This document shows, in pieces, positions 42,301 through 49,098 of a stretch of 64,000 bases of DNA (the first letter of the stretch is position 1; each line of letters opens with the position of its first letter). Both the position numbers and the translations under genes were made by a program. Source of the stretch: Saprospiraceae bacterium (lineage in GTDB: Bacteria > Bacteroidota > Bacteroidia > Chitinophagales > Saprospiraceae); NCBI GenBank assembly GCA_020631405.1, contig JAHDHH010000006.1, forward strand, positions 1 through 64,000, in the 5' to 3' direction. Below the pieces are notes generated by a model, which made no database searches, was not told the DNA's origin, and saw only the letters and a program-made list of their open reading frames with translations.

Positions 42301-45300
42301 AGGAGCACTTACAGGTACAGGTCCATGGACATTGGCTAGTAATGAATCTATAGGAGCTGGTGTTGTACATACATATACCTTAACGGTGAATGTAGATTTA
42401 GATCTATATAGTGGCTCTGGAGGAGGAGATGATGTATATGTAGGTTGTGGAGATGGCGATCCAGGCACACCACCATCAGCAGGACAAGGTTTATTTAATG
42501 CCTCAGCCTTAGATTTAAATAACGATGGTACGCCAGAAGAGGAAGATGATGCATGTGATGATTTACCATTTATCACTCATGATAAGAGTATTGGCAGTGT
42601 CACTCACATAGGAGTACATACCTATGATGTGGTGTACTCTGTTGAGGTGTATAATACAGGAGGAGCAGCAGGTGATTATGATTTAGTCGATATGCCAGAT
42701 TTTGATGATGACATTACGATATTGAATGCCAGCTTTACGAGTGCAGGCTTAGGAGCCGGAATTCCTACTGGTTTAGCGAATCAAGGACCATGGGTGTTAG
42801 CTGATAACGCTACGATTAATCATGGAGGTACGCATGTGTATACCTTGACGGTAAGAGTAGAGATTGCTTTAGAAGATGAGGGAGCAGGTAGTGACTTAGG
42901 AGACAATGATTATACAGCTTGTGGGGAGAATGGCCCAGCGAGTTGCGTAACAGACGGCGTGATTAGTATGGGAGGACAAGGCTCTTCTAAAGATATAAGA
43001 ACGATTGCAGTGGATATGGCAAATGCTTGTCCAGGCGAAGGTCTATTTAATATGACCTTATTAGATACGAATAATGATGGTAATCCAGAGGAAGAAGATA
43101 CGGTATGTGAAGACTTACCATACATCATCCTAGACAAAGTAGCGAATGATGTTACGATGGTACCGATGGATCCATACAGATATAATATTAGTTATACGAT
43201 TGAAGTATGTAACATAGGCGGAGCTGTGGGAACTTATGATTTGACAGATACTCCGATGTTTGATGATGATATCGTAATAGAGAGTGTAAGCTTTACAAGT
43301 GATGCACCAGGATCTCCAGGAAGTGGATTGACAGGTAGTGGACCTTATGCATTGAGTGATGATGAAGCTCTAGGAGCAGATGTATGTCATACTTATGAGG
43401 TAAGCTTTGATATCTACCTAGATTTAGAGGCAAGTTCAGATGTAGGCGATGATAATTATTTGGAATGTGGAGAGAACTCACCAGGCGGCGAAGCTGTACC
43501 ATTCCAAGGTTTATTTAATCAAGCGACGATAGATACGAACAATGATGGAGAGCCAGATGATGTAGCGGAAGATTGTAAGGATATTCCACGTGTATTTGAC
43601 TTGGCCTTGATTAAAACAACAACGGCAACAGGACCATTTAACTTTGGAGATATAGTGACCTTTACAATAGAGGTACAAAACCAAGGAAATGTACCAGCGA
43701 CGGATGTAAAAGTGGTAGACTATTTACCAAGTGGATTTGCAAATGTATCAGGAAATGCACCGATTTGGAATTACGATGCGACGAGTCACATCAGTAACAC
43801 GGAGATACCAGGAACTATAATGCCAACGGATAGCTACTTTTTAACGATAGATTTAGAGGTAGTACCGACGATGGATTATGCAGATGGATGGACAAACTAT
43901 GCAGAGATTTGGACGCATGCAGATGAGAATGGTGATCCGATAGTAGATATCGATAGTACACCAGATTCAGATAATACGAATGATCCAGGAGGCGAGCCAA
44001 TGGGCGATACGGATAATGAGTTAGATGGAGATGGAACTGGCCCGATCGGAGGAGGACCAGCAGATGAAGATGAAGATGATCATGATCCAGAGAAGATAGA
44101 GATCTTTGACTTAGCCTTGAAGAAGGAATTAGTTACGGTAAATGATCCATTTAGATATGATGATTTATTAGAGTTCAAGATTACGGTATGTAATCAAGGA
44201 AATATAGGAGCTCAAGATGTGGTAATCAGTGATTACTTACCATCAGGCTTTGGCTTTGATTTAGCTAACAATCCAGGGTGGACAGGTGCATGGCCAGAAT
44301 CTATGTATACGATACCATCGATTGGCATTGAGGCTTGCGAAGAAGTAAGTATCTTTTTGACGATTGAGCAGACTACGGGAGGTGAGAAAGATTGGATAAA
44401 CTACAGTGAGATACAAAGTGCATTTAATAGCATGGGAGATGATCGCACAACATGGGATATCGATAGTAATCCAGATAGTGATAATGCGGATGAAAATGAT
44501 GTTGAACCAAATGATCCATTAGATAATGACTTAGATAGTCATGATAAAGGAGGAGAGGAAGATGATCATGATCCAGCGGGTATTGAGTTGTTAGATTTAG
44601 CGATCAGAAAGTTAACGGCAAATCAAACAGGTCCATATGAGTATGGTGATGTAGTAAGCTTTACGATCGAGCTATATAATCAAGGAAGTATTCAGGCAAG
44701 TGATGTAGAGTTAACGGATTACATACCATGTGGCTTTACGTATGAGTCTAGCAATGACGCTTTAGGTTGGAGCTTTGATGCTGCTACAAATGATGCGACG
44801 ATTACGATTGCAGGACCATTAGTGCCTGGTGATGATACAAGTGTAACGATAGACTTAGCCTTGACGCAATGTCTGGATATGGATGATGACAGTTTCACCA
44901 ACTATACAGAGATTAGTGATTACACGAGTGATGATCCAGACTACCCAGATCCAGAAGATGTGGATAGTATGCATGATACTGATGAGGATAATGACAATGG
45001 AGGAACACCAGATGATCCGAATGAAGATGATAATGTAGCGGGTGACAAATATGCAGATGAAGATGAGGATGATCATGATCCAGAGCGAGTAGAGATTTTT
45101 GATTTAGCCTTGAAGAAGGAATTAGTAACGATCAATGATCCATACAGATATGGAGATAAGTTGACTTTTACGATTACGGTATGCAACCAAGGAAATGTAG
45201 ATGCACAGAATATAGTTGTAGAAGACTATGTACCTGCGGGATACAGTTTTGACTTTGCAGACAACCCAGCTTGGGGCGGAACAGTGAGTGACCCTACGTT

Positions 45301-48300
45301 TGCAATCCCAGGAGTATTGTTACAAGATGATTGCACAACCTTTGATGTAGTATTAGAGATTGTACAAACAAGTGGAGGTGAGAAAGATTGGATTAACTAT
45401 GCAGAGATAGTTAGTAGTACAGATACAAATAACACGCCTAGAGTAGATGCAGATAGTGTAGAAGGAACAGATAGTGCTGCAGAGAACGATGTTGAACCAA
45501 GAGATGGAGAGAACAACGATCTAACGAGTACTGATAAAGGCGGTGAAGAAGATGACCATGATCCAGCAGGAATTGAGTTGTTTGATTTAGCCTTGAAGAA
45601 AGAGTTAGTAACAGCGGGGCCATTTATTTATGGTGATGTAGTGGAGTTTGCCATCACGGTATACAACCAAGGAAGTATCCAGGCGAGTGATATTGAGTTA
45701 AGTGATTACTTACCATGTGGTTTAATTTATGAGTCAAGTAATGATGCCTTAGGTTGGACGAATGTTGGAGGCTTAATCAGCATGACGTACGCAGGGCCAT
45801 TAGTGCCAGGTGCAAGTGATGTGGTGACCTTCCATGCAAGAGTTAAGGAATGTTACGATGATGTAGAGACTGCATGGACTAACTATGCAGAAATTAGCGA
45901 TAGCGAAAGTGATGATCCAGACTATCCAGATCCAGAGGATACAGATAGTATGACGGATAATGATCCAGATAATGATGAAGGAGGTACGCCAAATGATCCA
46001 GATGAGGATGACAATGTAGATGGAGATAAGTATGCAGGAGAAGATGAAGATGATCATGATCCAGCTTTTGTACCTGTGTATGATTTAGCGATCCAGAAGA
46101 CGGTAGACTCAATTGGACCATATGTGCCAGGTGATATTGTACCGTTCGATATTAGGGTATACAACCAAGGTAATGTAACAGCATATGGAGTAGATGTTAC
46201 TGACTACTTAAACGCAGGATACCTTTTTGATGGAAGTATTAATCCAGGTTGGAGTTCAGCCGGAGGATTATTGACCTATACGATTGATGGACCGTTTGTA
46301 CCAGGAGATACCAGAGATTTAGTATTAAATCTAGAAGTGCAGATTTTACCTACATCACAGCATGGGGACTGGTATAATGAGACAGAGATTAGTAGTGGAG
46401 CAAATGAAGAAGGAGAAGAGCAAGAAGATGCGGATAGTATGCCAGATACAGATCCAGACAATGATAACGATTTAGTTGATGGACCAGATGATGATGATAT
46501 CTTCAATGGTGATGAAAACGATAACGTAATAGATGAGCATAAGCATGATCCGTTTAACGAAGGAGATGATGATGAAGATGATAATGATGCAGTAGAGATT
46601 TTAGTTACTAGTGAATTAGGCGACTATGTATGGAAGGATTTAAATGGAGATGGTATCCAGGATAAGGATGAGCCAGGTATAGCGAATGTAGTGGTTAACT
46701 TATTTGACTGTGATGGTAATTTCTTAGAGACTACGACGACTGATGCAACAGGATACTACTTATTTGATTTACTGTTACCAGGCAATTACCAAGTACAATT
46801 TGATATCAGTGGTTTAGCCGAAGGATGTGCGTTTACGCTACAGAATCAAGGAGATGATGATGCGGCAGATAGTGATGCAAACTTAGCAGGCTGGACACCA
46901 TGTATTGAATTGGGACCAGGAGAGAAGAATCATACGATTGATGCGGGAGTATTACCATTAGCGAGCTTAGGAGATATGGTATGGCATGATTTAAATGCCG
47001 ATGGTATCATGGATGCTGGAGAGCCTGGTTTAGAGAATGTTCGAGTAGAGATATATGATGAGCAAGGCAACTTAATAGGCACGACATTTACGGATGCAGA
47101 TGGAAAGTACTTGTTTGATAACTTGTACCCAGGAGATTACTATGTACAGTTCTACGATCCGACAGGATTTGAATTGACACCAGCAAATCAAGGTGGCAAT
47201 GATGCAAATGATAGTGATGTAGATGGAAGCAATGGTACTGGCACGACACAAGTAACTTGGTTAGATGCAGGAGAGCATGATCCTACATGGGATGCAGGCT
47301 TCTATATGTGTGCTAAGTTAGGAGAGTTAGTATGGTTTGATACGGATAAGGATAATGTGTGGGATAACATCGAGAATGGTATCAATGGTTTGAAAGTAGA
47401 GATATACAAAGAGATCGGAGGCGACTTTGTACTGTATGATTTTGTATACACAGGTCATAAGCCAGGCACACCATCAGATGATGGATACTGGAAAGTATGT
47501 GTACCACCGGGTAACTACTATGTTAGATATGATGCACCACCATATGGTTTAGTAACAGTAAGACCAGATCAAGGAGGTGATGATAATAGAGATAGTGATG
47601 TTACGGATAGTAATGGCTTGAATACGACAGATATTTTCAGTCTAACAAGTGGAGGTGAGAAGTGTGATGTAGGAGCAGGATTCTATGCGATGGCCGTGAT
47701 AGGAGATAGAGTATGGTTTGATGAAAACTCAAATGGTGTACAAGATCTTGGGGAGCCAGGAGCAGAAGGAGTACAAGTAGAAATCAGAGCAGCAGATGGC
47801 ACGATGTTAGAGCAGACGGTAACAGGAGTAGATGGATACTATGAGGTAGATGAATTGAAAGCAAAGGAGTATTACATGGAAGTAATACCACCATCAGGCT
47901 TTGGATTTACATCACCTAATCAAGGAAAGGAAGCAGAGGATAGTGATATTGATCACTCGAATGGATTAAATACAACGACTACGTATAGCTTAGAATCAGG
48001 AGATGATATAGTACATGTAGATGCAGGATTAATCCAAGGAGTATTACCGGCTAGCTGGTTAGGATTTACAGGAGAGAACAAGGGAGCATTTAACCATTTA
48101 GAATGGGCTGTAGCAAATGAGCTGAATGTAAATTACTATGAGTTAGAGCGAAGTTTTGATGGTGTTAATTTCGAGGTGATTACTAAGAAAGGAGCGGTTG
48201 GACAAGCAGAATACTTATATGATTATGCAGATCATGACTTAAGTGTGGTAGGTATTTACTACTACCGAGTAAGATCAGTAGATACAAATGGAAGTGAGAA

Positions 48301-48622
48301 TACGACAGATATTATTACGATAGATGTAGAAGATTCAGGTGAAGGATTGGCAAATAGCACGCGGTTATATCCAAATCCAACAACTGGAACATTTACCATA
48401 GAGATAGAATTAACAAAAGAGGTCATCCAACTAAAAGCCGATATGTTAGATGCAACAGGAAAGAAAGTACTTAACGGAATGTTACTTGATGAGAACGTAA
48501 GTCCAGGATTACACAAGTATGTAATAGATGGGGATAAGTTACCAGCAGGCATGTATGAAGTGATGTTAAGTCTAGATACCGAAAGAATCAGTAAGAAACT
48601 GATTAAGTTAGATAACAACTAG
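36359..48622 (+). CDS. Giant T9SS-secreted surface protein with thioester-like head, ten tandem modules, DUF11 and SdrD B-like domains
   Basis: 4087 residues. Signal peptide 1-38 (ending QISAQ). Residues ~40-160 resemble a Cys-Gln thioester domain: WC at 64-65 followed by LEP, and MQQAIW at 121-126 fitting the hydrophobic-Q-x-x-hydrophobic-hydrophobic motif. Residues ~466-1508 are ten tandem ~104-residue Cys-bounded modules (C-N-D-N-G-T, S-G-T-x-S-P-T-S-G-T-Y-G, G-S-A-G-x-G, D-P-G-x-C). Residues ~1508-1920 are Ig-like and related modules. Residues ~1920-3419 are three HEKDI/HDKSI/LDKVA-type and six DUF11-like domains, the latter opening (F/L/Y)DLA(L/I), joined by Asp/Glu-rich linkers ending DDHDP. 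Residues ~3419-3895 are four SdrD B-like domains (GDYVWKDLNGDGIQD). The C-terminus is an Fn3-like pre-domain and a T9SS type A domain (LYPNPTTG to KKLIKLDNN). This looks like a long, calcium-stiffened adhesin. The gene ends in its own terminator. Confidence 0.88.
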   Translation: MKSIAKRTHFMVNYLDILIKSALILVLSLSFNFQISAQQPGGCMLDTGDSNPPGILDCINRLGWCLEPSLNFCNNVKHTYDVAPGPPPTTGMVANECATGYIMWLAEYAGFGHGQWTEDEMQQAIWAIQDPVNYPAPTTPIQDLVNEAENYCNSGGCSPSLVSSEIYDTGTCSTVRYEINSCSPYLVAPNSNSYICTENSFSPVPNFSGVNLQGTNYLVNNTGTTTYYVCQDIQGCVDQFALCLYEMDVIGTSIWVWNDQDPNDPDVPGCQYIGGLPDPAPCTNYMPTQTCDPMEHVIMSPSPICVVEGEDTEFCFSYLINNVPNACDNSFTGACSYNSFGNPYGFTVEVLNNPNVTFVSGTISTSSAGITIIDGILENPNGSLVTGISSSGIDGFTSVGGNNGDYVFDVCITVNSTATAELTNQTIEPTNPILEYFSDGPSPLITEYTNFCEPVIGENIDLQTKPPTCNLADAGLTNIGCVDQGTDNVTTDDEIVFDLDPTGIGLSSMGYLVSSSSGTLTPTSGTYGAPTAFQLGMGSAGMGDVTITITDIEDMNCTLDVVITDPGTCSNAMCNLTPTVTNISCNDNGSATDATDDKILFDLEVTGATGSYGVSTSNGMGITPTSGNYGNVVSYEIASGSAGGGDITITITDGTDMTCTTTVLVNDPGSCSSGGGCMISPPNGTVTCDNNGTPTDPSDDKIVYTINLMGSGVSGSYTVNTSAGPLTPNVGNYNSTMMFMLPAGSAGFTGDFTITFTDSNDPSCTASVGLSDPGTCSNGNQCAITDDGLRMIMCNDGGTPDDDSDDYVTFVLEPTASNASAGYNLVVSGTTVSPTSGTYGVGTTFTLPAGSVAGASSYSYTITDSVDPNCTLNGSFNTPVCDTDTKCDISADVSMIVCNDNGTDSDPSDDYLTMVLNTQGSANLIGAAYTVTVSSGTVSPVSGVIGTALSIELQSGSAGGGDVTLTVTLDEKNTCFTTALVTDPGSCSDVQECSITSSEITNIRCNDGGTDSDPSDDFITFDIEIFGTNTGSVYTISSDIGTVSPTSGSYGTVVSVTMQAGSAGGGDVMITATDEKDASCFTTLLVPDPGTCSSTVCSLNIGLGSITCDDNGTSATDDDIITFELNPSGTALGSGYNVTVSSGTVSPTSGTYGSSTVFTMQGGSAGAGNFSVMIEDNATNGCDAGADIADPGPCSMSDPCVLTSDGLQDIVCNSNGTDGDASDDYVTFSLDPQGMQLGSGYTVSVSSGTISPNSASYGSATIFTLQDGSAGAGSVTVTIQDSGSASCSLAVVVNDPGSCSTGECTITGLGLNDIRCNDGGTSGNIADDFITFNLNVSGTLLGASYNVSVSSGTVSPTTGTYGANTTFTMQAGSAGGGNVVVTVEDVDGGSSCSLSATVTDPGICSTEECMVNLNIGEIRCNANGTPTNDTDDFITFELNPSGAGLGGFYNVSVSSGTVSPSSGIYGGSTSFMLQIGSSGSGDVTVQISDGNDPACISSGTVADPGPCSTVCPPFDPYVICDDGTEELTLEADAGLTDVIWYNGDDVEVGRGNILLVDNNTPGLADGLESFYYVARDANGCEGLVCCPIFVETEVCCDLIADGFEGECNNNGSTTDAQDDYFTITISASNAANPSGTYDVYYNGNLIGTSNYGQNITLGSFPNTYFIADGTTSYSLVVQDSDNPSTCSYTYLSAPVEPCSNCNIIPEAIPYECNDNGTPLDPSDDYVLIEVSADNAGAGVSDMYAVYYNGTVLGMMTYNLDIEIGNNIPRPFVADGVSTYTLVYRDVDDPACMTELVVGPFDPCSDDCEVTIDASVSDCFDNGTLTDASDDYFTITLDANVLNGGAGAGFEVVIGADLATGLGGTVLATGTYGTPITVGDNSTPPFVPDGVTDYHIIVRNTANDCFSHVELGPVDPCALITHEKDITSVTATNVGNNYNVVYSITVSNIGGSTGTYGLVDTPDFDNDIIINSASFSSFHGLSGALTGTGPWTLASNESIGAGVVHTYTLTVNVDLDLYSGSGGGDDVYVGCGDGDPGTPPSAGQGLFNASALDLNNDGTPEEEDDACDDLPFITHDKSIGSVTHIGVHTYDVVYSVEVYNTGGAAGDYDLVDMPDFDDDITILNASFTSAGLGAGIPTGLANQGPWVLADNATINHGGTHVYTLTVRVEIALEDEGAGSDLGDNDYTACGENGPASCVTDGVISMGGQGSSKDIRTIAVDMANACPGEGLFNMTLLDTNNDGNPEEEDTVCEDLPYIILDKVANDVTMVPMDPYRYNISYTIEVCNIGGAVGTYDLTDTPMFDDDIVIESVSFTSDAPGSPGSGLTGSGPYALSDDEALGADVCHTYEVSFDIYLDLEASSDVGDDNYLECGENSPGGEAVPFQGLFNQATIDTNNDGEPDDVAEDCKDIPRVFDLALIKTTTATGPFNFGDIVTFTIEVQNQGNVPATDVKVVDYLPSGFANVSGNAPIWNYDATSHISNTEIPGTIMPTDSYFLTIDLEVVPTMDYADGWTNYAEIWTHADENGDPIVDIDSTPDSDNTNDPGGEPMGDTDNELDGDGTGPIGGGPADEDEDDHDPEKIEIFDLALKKELVTVNDPFRYDDLLEFKITVCNQGNIGAQDVVISDYLPSGFGFDLANNPGWTGAWPESMYTIPSIGIEACEEVSIFLTIEQTTGGEKDWINYSEIQSAFNSMGDDRTTWDIDSNPDSDNADENDVEPNDPLDNDLDSHDKGGEEDDHDPAGIELLDLAIRKLTANQTGPYEYGDVVSFTIELYNQGSIQASDVELTDYIPCGFTYESSNDALGWSFDAATNDATITIAGPLVPGDDTSVTIDLALTQCLDMDDDSFTNYTEISDYTSDDPDYPDPEDVDSMHDTDEDNDNGGTPDDPNEDDNVAGDKYADEDEDDHDPERVEIFDLALKKELVTINDPYRYGDKLTFTITVCNQGNVDAQNIVVEDYVPAGYSFDFADNPAWGGTVSDPTFAIPGVLLQDDCTTFDVVLEIVQTSGGEKDWINYAEIVSSTDTNNTPRVDADSVEGTDSAAENDVEPRDGENNDLTSTDKGGEEDDHDPAGIELFDLALKKELVTAGPFIYGDVVEFAITVYNQGSIQASDIELSDYLPCGLIYESSNDALGWTNVGGLISMTYAGPLVPGASDVVTFHARVKECYDDVETAWTNYAEISDSESDDPDYPDPEDTDSMTDNDPDNDEGGTPNDPDEDDNVDGDKYAGEDEDDHDPAFVPVYDLAIQKTVDSIGPYVPGDIVPFDIRVYNQGNVTAYGVDVTDYLNAGYLFDGSINPGWSSAGGLLTYTIDGPFVPGDTRDLVLNLEVQILPTSQHGDWYNETEISSGANEEGEEQEDADSMPDTDPDNDNDLVDGPDDDDIFNGDENDNVIDEHKHDPFNEGDDDEDDNDAVEILVTSELGDYVWKDLNGDGIQDKDEPGIANVVVNLFDCDGNFLETTTTDATGYYLFDLLLPGNYQVQFDISGLAEGCAFTLQNQGDDDAADSDANLAGWTPCIELGPGEKNHTIDAGVLPLASLGDMVWHDLNADGIMDAGEPGLENVRVEIYDEQGNLIGTTFTDADGKYLFDNLYPGDYYVQFYDPTGFELTPANQGGNDANDSDVDGSNGTGTTQVTWLDAGEHDPTWDAGFYMCAKLGELVWFDTDKDNVWDNIENGINGLKVEIYKEIGGDFVLYDFVYTGHKPGTPSDDGYWKVCVPPGNYYVRYDAPPYGLVTVRPDQGGDDNRDSDVTDSNGLNTTDIFSLTSGGEKCDVGAGFYAMAVIGDRVWFDENSNGVQDLGEPGAEGVQVEIRAADGTMLEQTVTGVDGYYEVDELKAKEYYMEVIPPSGFGFTSPNQGKEAEDSDIDHSNGLNTTTTYSLESGDDIVHVDAGLIQGVLPASWLGFTGENKGAFNHLEWAVANELNVNYYELERSFDGVNFEVITKKGAVGQAEYLYDYADHDLSVVGIYYYRVRSVDTNGSENTTDIITIDVEDSGEGLANSTRLYPNPTTGTFTIEIELTKEVIQLKADMLDATGKKVLNGMLLDENVSPGLHKYVIDGDKLPAGMYEVMLSLDTERISKKLIKLDNN
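36473..36840 (+). other. Candidate Cys-Gln thioester adhesin domain (coding sub-region)
   Basis: Cys65 is encoded at 36551-36553 and Gln122 at 36722-36724. The preceding YIMWLAEYAGFGHGQWTEDE has the helical, aromatic look of the segment before the Gln in Gram-positive thioester domains. Additional Cys residues (43, 58, 73, 97) could form disulfides. The domain is absent from the paralogue at 49099. Assigned from motifs only. Confidence 0.45.
37756..40880 (+). repeat. Ten tandem ~312-bp (104-residue) modules
   Basis: Each unit begins near a Cys after the previous D-P-G-x-C and has the order C(N/D)(D/N)(N/G)GT, DD-x-I-x-F, a YxVxxSSGT strand, PTSGTYG, GSAGxG, then DxxDxxC. Lengths vary by a few residues. 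Units 7-10 are the most alike. The paralogue at 49099 has one unit, most like unit 10, and each of the two SBBP proteins ends in one. Confidence 0.85.
43598..46600 (+). repeat. Six DUF11-like domains with acidic linkers
   Basis: Units open with FDLALIK, FDLALKK, LDLAIRK, FDLALKK, FDLALKK and YDLAIQK, each about 165-175 residues long. They contain (V/I)xNQGxxxAxDxxxxDYxPxG and end in Asp-rich linkers such as DPDNDEGGTPNDPDEDDN. The units alternate in kind: 2 and 4 carry TxCNQGN and EKDWINY; 3 and 5 carry YNQGSIQAS and ESSNDALGW. Confidence 0.8.
46606..48030 (+). repeat. Four SdrD B-like domains
   Basis: Each unit has a (G/D)-x-V-W-x-D-x(N/D)-x-(D/N)-G calcium-type loop, a Y-x-F/V-D-x-L near the middle and a closing DAG(V/F/L). 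The third is the most diverged (FDTDKDNVWDNIENG). In staphylococcal Sdr proteins these B domains bind calcium and form a rigid stalk next to the anchor; here they precede the T9SS domain in the same way. Confidence 0.8.
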
Positions 48623-48683
48623 GAAAAGAAATTAGATAGAAAAGTAACTAGAGAAATACTAGTTAAGCAAATACTGTAACGAC

Positions 48684-48746
48684 AAAAGAGTCTCGTTTAC
48701 CTTCGACAAGCCATGCTTCGTCGAGGATTAAACGAGACTCTTTTTT
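48684..48746 (+). terminator. Long intrinsic terminator of giant gene 3
   Basis: Outer stem AAAAGAGTCTCGTTTA / TAAACGAGACTCTTTT plus an inner stem CCTTCGAC / GTCGAGG, followed by a T-run, 60 bp after the stop codon. Confidence 0.92.
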
Positions 48747-48780
48747 GTATTACTAGCTAAAAGAATAAAATAATTTAAAA

Positions 48781-48808
48781 AACATATTATAAATATTTGT
48801 AATATGTT
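48781..48808. promoter_or_regulatory. 28-bp inverted repeat, putative operator (site 4)
   Basis: AACATATTA - N10 - TAATATGTT, perfect arms identical to site 1. It overlaps the -33 region of the promoter below, so a bound protein would be expected to affect RNA polymerase binding directly. Confidence 0.7.
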
Positions 48809-48826
48809 AATTGTTTTATATCTTGC
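48796..48826 (+). promoter_or_regulatory. Putative promoter of giant gene 4
   Basis: TTTG (48796-48799), a 19-bp spacer, then TATCTTGC (48819-48826), near the Bacteroidota consensus. The TTTG lies in the spacer of the inverted repeat. The predicted leader is ~265 nt. Confidence 0.5.
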
Positions 48827-48987
48827 GTCTAATTCCTCTTACACAAGGAAAAGACAAGTAGAATTGATGTTATTTGTCGACTACGAATTTACGTTTTAAC
48901 TTCTTTAAGCTCACACAAGGCTATTCCAGCTTTATAGGAAAATCCTATAGGTTACTAATGTATCCTATACTCATCCCAAACAGTAGT

Positions 48988-49003
48988 CACCTAATTCTAG
49001 GTG
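48988..49003 (+). promoter_or_regulatory. Leader hairpin CACCTA/TAGGTG
   Basis: Same six-base-pair stem as at 36239 with loop ATTC, preceded by CAGTAGT. The flanking CCCAAACAGTAGTC also matches the leader of the gene at 20109. Confidence 0.55.
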
Positions 49004-49098
49004 TAATTCAATATGATAAATACTTGCGTGCAAGTAAATATATACTGATTCGAATTTTCGAAGCAGCACAATTTATTTTTTGAACATAACTACGTACA

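Larger units (their letters stand above)
48747..49098. other. Intergenic region and leader of giant gene 4
   Basis: Contains the inverted repeat (48781-48808), a promoter (48796-48826) and the leader hairpin (48988-49003). The 69-codon open frame at 48874 lies wholly in this leader and is not protein-like. The last 30 bases match the leader of the gene at 36359. Confidence 0.7.

Noticed and set aside
38060-46510. Many 60-108 codon minus-strand frames under the giant genes, several with a hydrophobic Ile/Val-rich look
   Set aside because: They are reverse complements of GAT/GAA/AAT-rich coding repeats, which read as Ile/Phe/Leu. They recur at equivalent places in both paralogues only because the sense sequence does.
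48874-49083. 69-codon frame in the leader of the gene at 49099
   Set aside because: It covers the conserved leader hairpin; the corresponding frame is not kept in the homologous leader at 36359.
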